Assembly (NCBI GenBank): GCA_934373235.1
Contig: CAKROW010000072.1
Location: 1 to 12,197 of the forward strand
DNA from: an uncultured Blautia sp.
GTDB lineage: Bacteria > Bacillota > Clostridia > Lachnospirales > Lachnospiraceae
Direction of reading: 5' to 3'
Length of the DNA: 12,197 nt
Shown one piece after another: positions 6,355-12,197 of this stretch. How positions within the stretch are numbered: the first letter of the stretch is position 1; each line of letters begins with the position of its first letter. A program made the translations under genes and the position numbers. The notes below the pieces were generated by a model. It made no database searches. It was not told where the DNA came from and saw nothing but the letters and a program-made list of their open reading frames with translations.

Positions 6355-7530
6355 TCATACTGCCTGCAGCCCACCTGCCATCAGGATAAGAAGGGTCAGC
6401 ACACACAGAACCTCCGCTGTAAGAAAGATCCTGAGCAGGATAGCGCAGCCTTCCCCCATAGTTGCAAGACATTCCACCAGCCTTTTATCAGAAACCGGCT
6501 GTGCTGCAGCCGCAAGAAAGCGGTAGGAAAGAGAAAGAAGCCCGTAATGGATCACTGGCGCACTTCCTGCCAGAAAAAGAAGGACTACAGCCATCACTCC
6601 CAGGCTGTTTCTCACAAGGACAGCCGTTGTCAGTACCAGCTCTGTTACGGAATTCACCGCATTACCTACTCCCGGCAGAGCCCCGGCTGTCCTGCCTACA
6701 GCACTTCTTTTCAGACTGTCCATAACCGGCGCTACCAAATTCCGCACGATCTGCAGTCCGGCCACAAGTCCAAGAAGTGACCTTAATCCCCAGCTTATCA
6801 GTGTGCGGATCAGTTCTGCCATCTTTCCCAGCATTTCTTCCCTGGACAGATGATTGACAAAGCGGAGCAATATATAAAGATTGGCACCTGGAAGGATCAT
6901 ACTTTCCAGCACCCACTGAAGGAGCCATACAAGAAGGATCACTCCTTCATAAAATACAGTAGCAGAAGCCGCCCCTGATGCTGCGGCAACTGTCATGAAA
7001 TACACCGGTGACAGCTCCCTCATAAATTCCGTCAGCCATTTAAGCATATTCATAAGAGAAGTCCCAAGGCCGTAAAATTCATTCATCAGCAGGGTGAATA
7101 TGAGAAGATATACGATATAGAAGCCTGTTTCCCCGATCTGGCGCTGCTCAAATATCCCTGAAAATCCGGAAAAAACCGCAGCAAAGAGAACCAGGATCAG
7201 AACCTTCATAAACATTGCCCGTTCATTCCTTATTCTGGAAAAAAGAAGACCGCGCAGAAATTCCTGCACAGTCTTCTTTGAAAGTATCTCTTCCCCGGAC
7301 ATAAGCTTTCCAAATAATTCACCAAGAGAAACACTTTTTTCTCCAAGCAGCTCATCCACCAGCTCCTGCATCCCTGTAAGATCTAATTTTTCTGTTAATA
7401 TATCTGCGGCCGCCTGATCGGTTCCTTCATCCTCTGTTATCTCCTGTGCACCTGCATCCATGCTCAGGATCAGACAGATCAGAACAGTTATTACCATCAG
7501 CCACAGCTTGTGACACCTTTTTATCATCAT
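6355..7530 (-). CDS. spoIIIAE: Stage III sporulation protein AE
   Basis: Multi-spanning membrane protein of the SpoIIIA channel, 391 residues, close to the B. subtilis length. It begins with a signal peptide (MMIKRCHKLW, then a hydrophobic stretch to about 25, likely cleaved near AGA-QE). An acidic, amphipathic segment (30-100) contains LDLTGMQELVDELLGE. Hydrophobic segments follow at about 107-126, 135-154, 174-192, 194-225, 244-268, 295-325 and 360-385. The conserved core is KRSAVGRTAGALPGVGNAV (274-292) with TELVLTTAVLVRNSLGV. The ATG at 7530 overlaps the spoIIIAD stop as ATGATGA, and the stop lies 11 bases before spoIIIAF. AE resembles exporter-type membrane proteins and is the best candidate for the membrane pore of the complex; that role is inferred for the family, not shown here. 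Confidence 0.96.
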   Translation of the reverse strand: MMIKRCHKLWLMVITVLICLILSMDAGAQEITEDEGTDQAAADILTEKLDLTGMQELVDELLGEKSVSLGELFGKLMSGEEILSKKTVQEFLRGLLFSRIRNERAMFMKVLILVLFAAVFSGFSGIFEQRQIGETGFYIVYLLIFTLLMNEFYGLGTSLMNMLKWLTEFMRELSPVYFMTVAAASGAASATVFYEGVILLVWLLQWVLESMILPGANLYILLRFVNHLSREEMLGKMAELIRTLISWGLRSLLGLVAGLQIVRNLVAPVMDSLKRSAVGRTAGALPGVGNAVNSVTELVLTTAVLVRNSLGVMAVVLLFLAGSAPVIHYGLLSLSYRFLAAAAQPVSDKRLVECLATMGEGCAILLRIFLTAEVLCVLTLLILMAGGLQAV

Positions 7531-7913
7531 GAAAGAAATCCCTGAATAGTATCTAACAACGCCAGCAGTACCGGCATACTTAAGACCATCACCGAAAGCC
7601 TGCAGAACAGCTCGATCTGCTGACCTGTTGAGGAATATCCTGCATCTTTGCAGATCCCTGATGCAAACTGGCCGATATAAGTAACCCCGATCATTTTTAA
7701 CAGGGATTCCATATAACTGCCTTCAACAGGAACACATTCCTGAATCCGCTCCAGCGCATCAAATACATACCGGATCTTTCCCACTGCCAGGCTTAAGATC
7801 ACGAGTCCCACGCTCATGGTGATAAGGCACACATATTCCGGCCTTGTTTCTTTAAGAAAAAAGCCGAGAAGTACCCCTGCCACACCCAGTATCGAAATCC
7901 TTATAATATCCAT
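7527..7913 (-). CDS. spoIIIAD: Stage III sporulation protein AD
   Basis: Small integral membrane protein of the mother-cell SpoIIIA complex, 128 residues against about 133 in B. subtilis. There are four likely membrane segments: about 4-20 (RISILGVAGVLLGFFL), 28-45 (VCLITMSVGLVILSLAVG), one around 72-90 containing LLKMIGVTYIGQFASGICKD, and 108-126 (LSVMVLSMPVLLALLDTI). The motif GYSSTGQQIELFCRL (92-106) is a strong family marker. The ATG at 7913 is preceded by GGAGGTGCT, a good ribosome site. It follows spoIIIAC after 24 bases and overlaps spoIIIAE by four. AC and AD are related to each other and are expected to act together. Confidence 0.95.
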   Translation of the reverse strand: MDIIRISILGVAGVLLGFFLKETRPEYVCLITMSVGLVILSLAVGKIRYVFDALERIQECVPVEGSYMESLLKMIGVTYIGQFASGICKDAGYSSTGQQIELFCRLSVMVLSMPVLLALLDTIQGFLS

Positions 7914-7937
7914 AGCACCTCCGGCATCCGCTGTCTG

Positions 7938-8132
7938 CTACAGCAAAAACAGCTCCTGAATACTTTCAAACAGCTCATAAATATAAGGTACGATCCAGAA
8001 CAGGACCACCAGAAGCCCTGAAAGGCTTACAAGAAATGCCTGCTCCTCTCTTCCGCTGTGTTTAAGGATCTGGGAAAGTATGGAGACCAGGATTCCTACT
8101 GCCGCAATTTTGAATATAATGCTGACCTCCAA
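7938..8132 (-). CDS. spoIIIAC: Stage III sporulation protein AC
   Basis: Very small membrane protein (64 residues) with two membrane segments: residues about 4-22 (SIIFKIAAVGILVSILSQIL) and 36-55 (LSGLLVVLFWIVPYIYELF), joined by the polar loop HSGREEQAF. I chose the TTG at 8132 because AAGGAAGG sits five bases upstream and the product then begins MEVSIIFKIAAVG, matching the family N-terminus. An in-frame TTG at 8153 would add seven residues (encoding that ribosome site) and lacks its own site; there is no ATG in this frame. The gene lies 29 bases after the spoIIIAB stop and 24 before spoIIIAD. It is homologous to SpoIIIAD and part of the same membrane assembly. Confidence 0.92.
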   Translation of the reverse strand: MEVSIIFKIAAVGILVSILSQILKHSGREEQAFLVSLSGLLVVLFWIVPYIYELFESIQELFLL

Positions 8133-8161
8133 GGTAACCTTCCTTTCTGTCAAACATCTGT

Positions 8162-8680
8162 CTACATCAGCAGCACTGCCATAAGAATCCCTCCCAGGAT
8201 TCCCATGCTTCTGTATATTTTTCTTTTGCCGGGAAGCTCTCTTTTGACTGCATCCAGTCTTTCCTCCAGACTGTTCTCATACCGGGTCAGTTCCCTGAGC
8301 TGCATGTCCAGATCCAGATATCCCAGATACCGTCCAAGCATGCAGAAATCTTCTTTTACTTTTTCAGGACATCCAAGCTCAGACTGATGGCTTTTTACAC
8401 TTCTGGCCATGATCTCCTCCAGGGATTCCCCTGTACGCTCCTTCATATATCCTGCCGCATCCCTAAGAAGCATTCCGTAAACTCCCGGAAGCCTTGTCGC
8501 AGCACCGCAGAACGCGTCATAAAGAGATGCATTTCCATAACGGATCTCACCTTTCAGGTAACCTGCCATACGAAGCATCTGGTTCAGGCTTTCCAGCTCA
8601 TCTTCCATTGCCCTGCTTCCGGAAAACCCCAGTCCTGCTCCTGCCACGATTATAAGGACCAGTCCTGCCGCTCTATACAT
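8162..8680 (-). CDS. spoIIIAB: Stage III sporulation protein AB
   Basis: Membrane protein of the SpoIIIA complex whose cytoplasmic helical domain resembles type II secretion GspF and is the expected partner of the AA ATPase. It has 172 residues, matching B. subtilis (171). One membrane segment lies near the N-terminus (about 3-20) and one at the C-terminus (about 157-171), with the helical domain between them. Family motifs include ESLNQMLRMAGYLKGEIRYG (30-49), followed by NASLYDAF, and DMQLRELTRYENSLEERLD (125-143). The ATG at 8680 lies within spoIIIAA, overlapping it by 31 bases, and has only a weak ribosome site (CGGAAA), so translation probably depends on ribosomes finishing AA. Starting further in would remove the N-terminal membrane segment. 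Confidence 0.95.
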   Translation of the reverse strand: MYRAAGLVLIIVAGAGLGFSGSRAMEDELESLNQMLRMAGYLKGEIRYGNASLYDAFCGAATRLPGVYGMLLRDAAGYMKERTGESLEEIMARSVKSHQSELGCPEKVKEDFCMLGRYLGYLDLDMQLRELTRYENSLEERLDAVKRELPGKRKIYRSMGILGGILMAVLLM

Positions 8681-9597
8681 AAATTGTTTCCGTTCTCATC
8701 AAAAATCCCTTCCACAATTCCTGCTCTTTCTCTTCTCCCGAGAAAGATATATCTCTGAAAGACCCGTGCCTCCCACAGCTTCTTAAAGAAAGGCTGCATC
8801 AGGGTTTCCTTAAGGGATTCCCCGTGTGCCGTGGCGATCAGCCTGCATCCACAGTGGATCACCGATTCCACAGCTTTGAAATCCTCTTCCTTTCCAAGTT
8901 CATCCACAGCCACCACCACCGGTGACATGGACCGGATCAACATCTGCATCCCCTCTGCTTTCGGACATCCGTCCAGAATATCTGTACGCATACCCAGATC
9001 ATTCTGCGGAATCCCCTGATAACATCCTGCAAGCTCACTTCTCTCATCCACCACTCCTACAGTGACGCCGGACATTCCTCCCCAGCCACTGCTCAACTGG
9101 CGGATAATATCTCTTAACAAAGTGGTTTTTCCACATCTGGGAGGAGATACGATCAGCGTATGCATGATCTGCTCCCGGTTCTGTATATAAGGCATCACTT
9201 CATCTGCGCAGCCTGTGATCTCATGAGAAAGCCGCACATTGATACAGGAGATATACTTCATTCCTCTGATATGGTTTCCATCCAGGATCACCTTTCCTGT
9301 TACGCCTACTCTGTGTCCACCCTGTACACTTAAAAATCCCTGGCGTATCTCATCCTCATAAGCATAAAGAGAATATCCGCTGATGTATTCCAGAGTCTCC
9401 TTAAGGTCCTCCCTGGTTACCAGATAAGGTTCTTCTCCTTTTTGCCTGAGGAAACACTCTCCCCCGTCATAGGTAAGAAACAGAGGTCTCCCCACTCTGA
9501 GGCGTATCTCATACAGCTTATCGTAATCAAGATCTGCGTCCATTAAAAGCCGCCGGACACTTCCTGCAAACAGGTTCTGAATCTGATCTGCATCCAT
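8650..9597 (-). CDS. spoIIIAA: Stage III sporulation protein AA, ATPase
   Basis: Cytosolic secretion-type AAA+/RecA-fold ATPase of the mother-cell SpoIIIA complex, 315 residues. The N-terminal part contains YEIRLRVGRPLFL (29-41) and YSLYAYEDEIRQGFLSVQGG (75-94), then HRVGVTGKV. The Walker A motif is SPPRCGKTTLLRD (151-163), with Ser where the textbook motif begins with Gly, as is usual in clostridial homologues. A DERSELAG motif follows (184-191), then Walker B SPVVVAVDELG (225-235) with D232 and E233, and the conserved GCRLIATAHGESL (250-262). The ATG at 9597 is preceded by AGAGGTGAAAAG. It is the first gene of spoIIIAA-AH, 41 bases after the upstream propeller gene. In known spore formers the operon is under mother-cell sigma-E; a possible but poor sigma-E-like site is described separately. 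Confidence 0.97.
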   Translation of the reverse strand: MDADQIQNLFAGSVRRLLMDADLDYDKLYEIRLRVGRPLFLTYDGGECFLRQKGEEPYLVTREDLKETLEYISGYSLYAYEDEIRQGFLSVQGGHRVGVTGKVILDGNHIRGMKYISCINVRLSHEITGCADEVMPYIQNREQIMHTLIVSPPRCGKTTLLRDIIRQLSSGWGGMSGVTVGVVDERSELAGCYQGIPQNDLGMRTDILDGCPKAEGMQMLIRSMSPVVVAVDELGKEEDFKAVESVIHCGCRLIATAHGESLKETLMQPFFKKLWEARVFQRYIFLGRRERAGIVEGIFDENGNNLCIERQDWSL

Positions 9598-9616
9598 CTT
9601 TTCACCTCTTACATTA

Positions 9617-9644
9617 TTTATATGTGGACAATCCTGATTTAGTA
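9617..9644 (-). promoter_or_regulatory. Weak candidate sigma-E-like promoter of the spoIIIA operon
   Basis: The minus strand has CATATAAA at 9617-9624, partly matching the sigma-E -10 box (CATACA-T), with TACTAAA at 9638-9644 thirteen bases upstream as a poor -35 match. The position is right: the start point would fall just before the AGAGG of spoIIIAA. Sigma-E control of spoIIIA is established for B. subtilis; the match here is weak and the promoter could instead lie further upstream. Confidence 0.25.
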
Positions 9645-10778
9645 CCCGTCTTTGTCATTCCCCTCATATTCTTCCATCTTGGGAAGACTTAATTTCAATA
9701 CCCTGTCCACAATATTCACGGAGGCAGCCCGGTATGCATACGCACAGGATTCAAACATCACATAAAGATCATCTCCATCCACTACGATCTGTTCCATCCT
9801 TTCCGGGAATCGATAGGTTCTGGCAGAATTCTCATTCACATAAAGTCTCTTATCTGACTGTTCATAAAATACCAGCCTGGAGGGGAGGATTCCAAAGGAA
9901 TGGGAAATAAGAAGCTTGTCATTATAAAAAGCCATTCCCTGAGCCTGCTCAGATATGGTGGAATAATCCAGAGGTACCGCCATCTCGAAATCCATACCAA
10001 GATCCTCATCCAGCTTGTTTATCAGATTTCCGTCACTGTCAACTCCGTATCTTGCAATTACACTTTCGTTATATTTTTCAAAGCAGCCTACATACAGACA
10101 ATCCTCATAAAAGGTCATAAAGGAATCGCGGACAATCCCGTAAAGGCTACAGGTCTGATAAGTTTCCACAGGCCTGTGGCCGTCATCATAATCATAGGCT
10201 TCTATTGTATCCATCTTAATACTTACTGCCTGGGCGATCCCGTTGATATTGGAGGAGTACCACAGGATCCTGTGCCTGGAATCATAGGCCAGGCCACCCA
10301 CATGAGGCTGTCCCGGAAGGATCACTTCCTTCACAAAGCAATGTGTCTCCTTGTCGATCACGTAGATCACAGAATTATGTTTCTCTGTATGGCAGTAAGC
10401 GCTTACCAGAACATAATCTTCTGTCACCGCCAGTCCCTGGGGAGTCATGGATGTACACATGGCAGGTGTGGTACCTTCCGAAGTGAGAAGTGTCCTTGTA
10501 TACTTAAGCCCCGGGATGGCATAGGTTCCATAATAGGTTTCTTTTTTACGTCCCTGAAAAGCAAAATATTCCAGGGCCTCATTCTGGGACAGCATCTGTA
10601 TCTGTCCCTGCAGCGTATATACCGCCGCATTTCTGTTTGTTATCTTTGCTTTTGTGGACAGTTCTGTCTTCCCCCTGTACAAAAACGCATACAGGCAGTA
10701 GCACAAAATCAGCACAAAAACAACAGCCAGGATCCTCAGCATAAAGATCCTGAAGCTGCGTCTCGTTTCTCTGTTCAT
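9639..10778 (-). CDS. Membrane-anchored protein of unknown function, probable beta-propeller
   Basis: I do not recognise a named gene. The 379-residue product has a basic N-terminus (five Arg in the first 15 residues) and one hydrophobic segment (about 15-35), predicting a short cytosolic end and a large extracytoplasmic domain. From about 110 on there are repeated units of the kind found in NHL, YncE or WD-like propellers: QGLAVTEDYVLVSAY then SVIYVIDKETHCFVKEV (114-152), HVGGLAYDSRHRILWYSS (159-176), MTFYEDCLYVGCFEKYNESV (221-240), QGMAFYNDKLLISHSFG (280-296) and MEQIVVDGDDLYVMFESCAY (328-347). Six Cys lie in the outer domain, and none follows a lipobox pattern. The ATG at 10778 has only a modest ribosome site (AGAAG). 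It lies 43 bases after the transferase gene and 41 before spoIIIAA. A role in sporulation is suggested only by position. Confidence 0.8.
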   Translation of the reverse strand: MNRETRRSFRIFMLRILAVVFVLILCYCLYAFLYRGKTELSTKAKITNRNAAVYTLQGQIQMLSQNEALEYFAFQGRKKETYYGTYAIPGLKYTRTLLTSEGTTPAMCTSMTPQGLAVTEDYVLVSAYCHTEKHNSVIYVIDKETHCFVKEVILPGQPHVGGLAYDSRHRILWYSSNINGIAQAVSIKMDTIEAYDYDDGHRPVETYQTCSLYGIVRDSFMTFYEDCLYVGCFEKYNESVIARYGVDSDGNLINKLDEDLGMDFEMAVPLDYSTISEQAQGMAFYNDKLLISHSFGILPSRLVFYEQSDKRLYVNENSARTYRFPERMEQIVVDGDDLYVMFESCAYAYRAASVNIVDRVLKLSLPKMEEYEGNDKDGY

Positions 10779-10821
10779 TTATATATCTTCTGTTCTGTTA
10801 TGTAATTATGTCATGCACATT

Positions 10822-11367
10822 TTATAATGTGATATCTCTGTATTCATAGCGAAGCTCCAGGGCGTCCTTTGACCATACCGCTCCGCTGTATCCAGGCTCC
10901 ATCTCAAGCATGGTATATGCTCCCTTATCCATGGGAATCGTGCGAAGATCTCTGGAAAGTCCCTCTCCGGTCCATTTAATATATGCTTCCCTCAGCACCC
11001 ACTGGGCAAAAAAAGCCTTCTCCACATCCTCACAGTCCAGGATGTTTCTTGCCAGATCCGCAGGAACCATACGTTCCAGAAAACGCTCATAATTCAATTT
11101 ACGGTGCATCTGGATATCGATCCCTACCTCCTCTTCTGCAAAAATACACATTACATATCTGCCGGAATGGCTGATATTGTAGTGGATCCTGGGCAGAAGG
11201 GTAAAAAAAGGTTTCCCGTGGCTGCCCTTGCTCCTGGGTTCATAAGCAAGGTGGAATCCGTATTCCTCCAGAAGCCCTGCCTCCAGAAGCTTCTCTGCGA
11301 TCATATGTTCCATATTCTTATGATCATAGTCTTCTTTTATCTTTGTGTAATAGATAATCCCGTTCAT
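10822..11367 (-). CDS. Sfp-type 4'-phosphopantetheinyl transferase
   Basis: Transfers phosphopantetheine from coenzyme A to a serine of an acyl, peptidyl or aryl carrier protein; cytosolic and Mg-dependent. The 181-residue product is shorter than B. subtilis Sfp (about 224) but carries all the family motifs in order: GKPFFTLLPRIHYNISHSG (51-69), VGIDIQ (81-86) and FFAQWVLREAYIKWTGEGLS (119-138). D84 and E127 match the Mg-binding Asp and Glu of Sfp. The second acidic position of the GIDIE motif is Gln86, and the usual Lys of WxxKE is Arg126. The ATG at 11367 overlaps the helicase stop as ATGA and is preceded by GAGGAGG, so the two genes are co-transcribed. No carrier protein, NRPS or PKS is in the window, so the target cannot be named; it may instead serve fatty acid synthesis if the genome lacks AcpS. 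Confidence 0.92.
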   Translation of the reverse strand: MNGIIYYTKIKEDYDHKNMEHMIAEKLLEAGLLEEYGFHLAYEPRSKGSHGKPFFTLLPRIHYNISHSGRYVMCIFAEEEVGIDIQMHRKLNYERFLERMVPADLARNILDCEDVEKAFFAQWVLREAYIKWTGEGLSRDLRTIPMDKGAYTMLEMEPGYSGAVWSKDALELRYEYRDITL

Positions 11368-12197
11368 ATCCCTGCCTCCTCAAGGAACCTGGATGGTTCT
11401 CTCTCCCTGTCGTGCTGGCGCAGCACATAGCACAGGCACAGCCTTTTTTTTGCTCTGGTCATTCCTACATAAAAGAGCCTGCGTTCTTCCTCCAGATGTG
11501 CCTCGAGGACGGCCTTCCTGTAAGGCATACTTCCCTCATTCACATTCATGATATAAACATTCTCATATTCAAGTCCCTTGACTGCATGAAGAGTGGAGAT
11601 CACAACACCCTCTCCTTTTCCTTCCTGCTTTCTGGCCTGTTCTTCCAGTTTCTTTGTATATTCTGCCATATACGCCAGCCATTCATCCAGATTCTTCATT
11701 CCTTTTGCGCTTTCATGGATCCTGTCAAGGGTTTCACGAAGCTCTTCTGGTTTTATTTTACGATAAGATGCGTATTCCTGCAAGTATTCTTCGTATCCCA
11801 TTCCTTTTCGGATAAAATTAATGGCTGCATAAGGTGCCATGGTCTTAAGGATCCTTAAATGTGTTTTCAGAGTTGTGATCCTGTCACACATCCAGTCCTT
11901 ATCCTTATAAAACTCTTCCAGTGCTTCCAGACTCACGTTTTTTTCCGTGAGAACATCTCTTGATATGTAACGGTTGGGACGGTTCATGATCTCCATAAAT
12001 GTCCCCCTGCTTCTGTCCCCTTCTGCCATCCTAAGATAGGCGATCATATTACGGCATATCCAGTGACGGAAAAGATTTGGCAGTTTTTCCTTCATGGTAA
12101 AAGGCACATGATATTCCATCAGCGCCGCCACAAGCCCTTCCGCTTCCTGGTTGGTGCGGAAAAGAACGGCTGTATCCGAGAGCTCCTCCCCCTGTTC
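11364..12197 (-). CDS. UvrD/Rep-type DNA helicase, C-terminal part (N-terminus beyond window edge)
   Basis: Superfamily 1A 3'-5' DNA helicase, of which only the last 277 residues are present. The reading frame is open at the right edge of the window. Visible motifs are the motif IV region DTAVLFRTNQEAEGL (8-22), motif V STLHAVKGLEYENVYIMNVN (201-220) with NEGSMPY, and motif VI EEERRLFYVGMTRAKKRLCL (236-255) containing the arginine finger region. The protein ends only about 22 residues after motif VI. It therefore lacks the longer C-terminal extension with Tudor-like domain found in PcrA and UvrD, which argues against the housekeeping pcrA. It is more like one of the accessory UvrD-family helicases common in Lachnospiraceae. 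Its stop overlaps the transferase start by four bases. Confidence 0.93.
   Translation of the reverse strand, partial: EQGEELSDTAVLFRTNQEAEGLVAALMEYHVPFTMKEKLPNLFRHWICRNMIAYLRMAEGDRSRGTFMEIMNRPNRYISRDVLTEKNVSLEALEEFYKDKDWMCDRITTLKTHLRILKTMAPYAAINFIRKGMGYEEYLQEYASYRKIKPEELRETLDRIHESAKGMKNLDEWLAYMAEYTKKLEEQARKQEGKGEGVVISTLHAVKGLEYENVYIMNVNEGSMPYRKAVLEAHLEEERRLFYVGMTRAKKRLCLCYVLRQHDREREPSRFLEEAGI

Noticed and set aside
6344..6472. Upstream extension of spoIIIAF into spoIIIAE
   Set aside because: The added residues are not of the AF family, while the ATG at 6343 has a strong AAGGAGGG site and gives the normal N-terminus.
10779..10850. Sigma-E-like site upstream of the propeller gene (TCACATT, 15 bases, CATAATTA)
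   Set aside because: The -35 lacks the critical ATA core and the -10 matches only its first half; comparable matches are expected by chance in A/T-rich DNA.
1..12197. Defence system, mobile element, CRISPR array, phage or biosynthetic cluster
   Set aside because: No repeats, integrase, transposase, toxin, nuclease island or modular synthase is visible; all genes fit conserved chromosomal families apart from one unnamed propeller protein.

Overview
The window is a chromosomal segment from a spore-forming member of the Clostridia, most likely Lachnospiraceae. The evidence is a complete spoIIIAA-AH operon, clostridial-type family members throughout, moderate base composition, and strong AGGAGG-type ribosome binding sites with some GTG/TTG starts. 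Every gene I can support lies on the minus strand, so transcription runs from position 12197 towards 1. There is no rRNA, tRNA, CRISPR array, insertion sequence, integrase or phage gene.

Reading in the direction of transcription, the first block (12197-9639) is the C-terminal part of a UvrD/Rep-type helicase, an Sfp-type 4'-phosphopantetheinyl transferase overlapping it by ATGA, and an unnamed membrane-anchored protein with a probable beta-propeller. The second block (9597-4817) is the eight-gene spoIIIA operon, which in known spore formers is expressed in the mother cell and builds the channel linking mother cell and forespore. AA is the ATPase, AB to AF are membrane parts, and AG and AH are ring-formers. 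The third block is prfC (release factor 3) with a good GTG start at 4718. The fourth block (3008-1) starts at a probable sigma-A promoter and carries an Asp23/YqhY protein, nusB, xseA, xseB and ispA in a tight, overlapping operon; ispA runs off the left edge.

The order spoIIIA - yqhY - nusB - xseA - xseB - ispA is the same as in Bacillus subtilis. However, accB-accC, which sit between spoIIIAH and yqhY there, are replaced by prfC, and folD is missing between nusB and xseA.

Most of the window is ordinary conserved chromosome, and I do not see a clearly new system. The most interesting signal is a set of architectural departures in the spoIIIA channel genes. SpoIIIAF ends without its ring-building domain and overlaps spoIIIAG by 119 bases in another frame. 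SpoIIIAG is short and lacks the insertion in its ring-building domain. SpoIIIAH carries an acidic C-terminal tail of about 60 residues. The uncharacterised propeller protein directly upstream of spoIIIA is the other item worth following.
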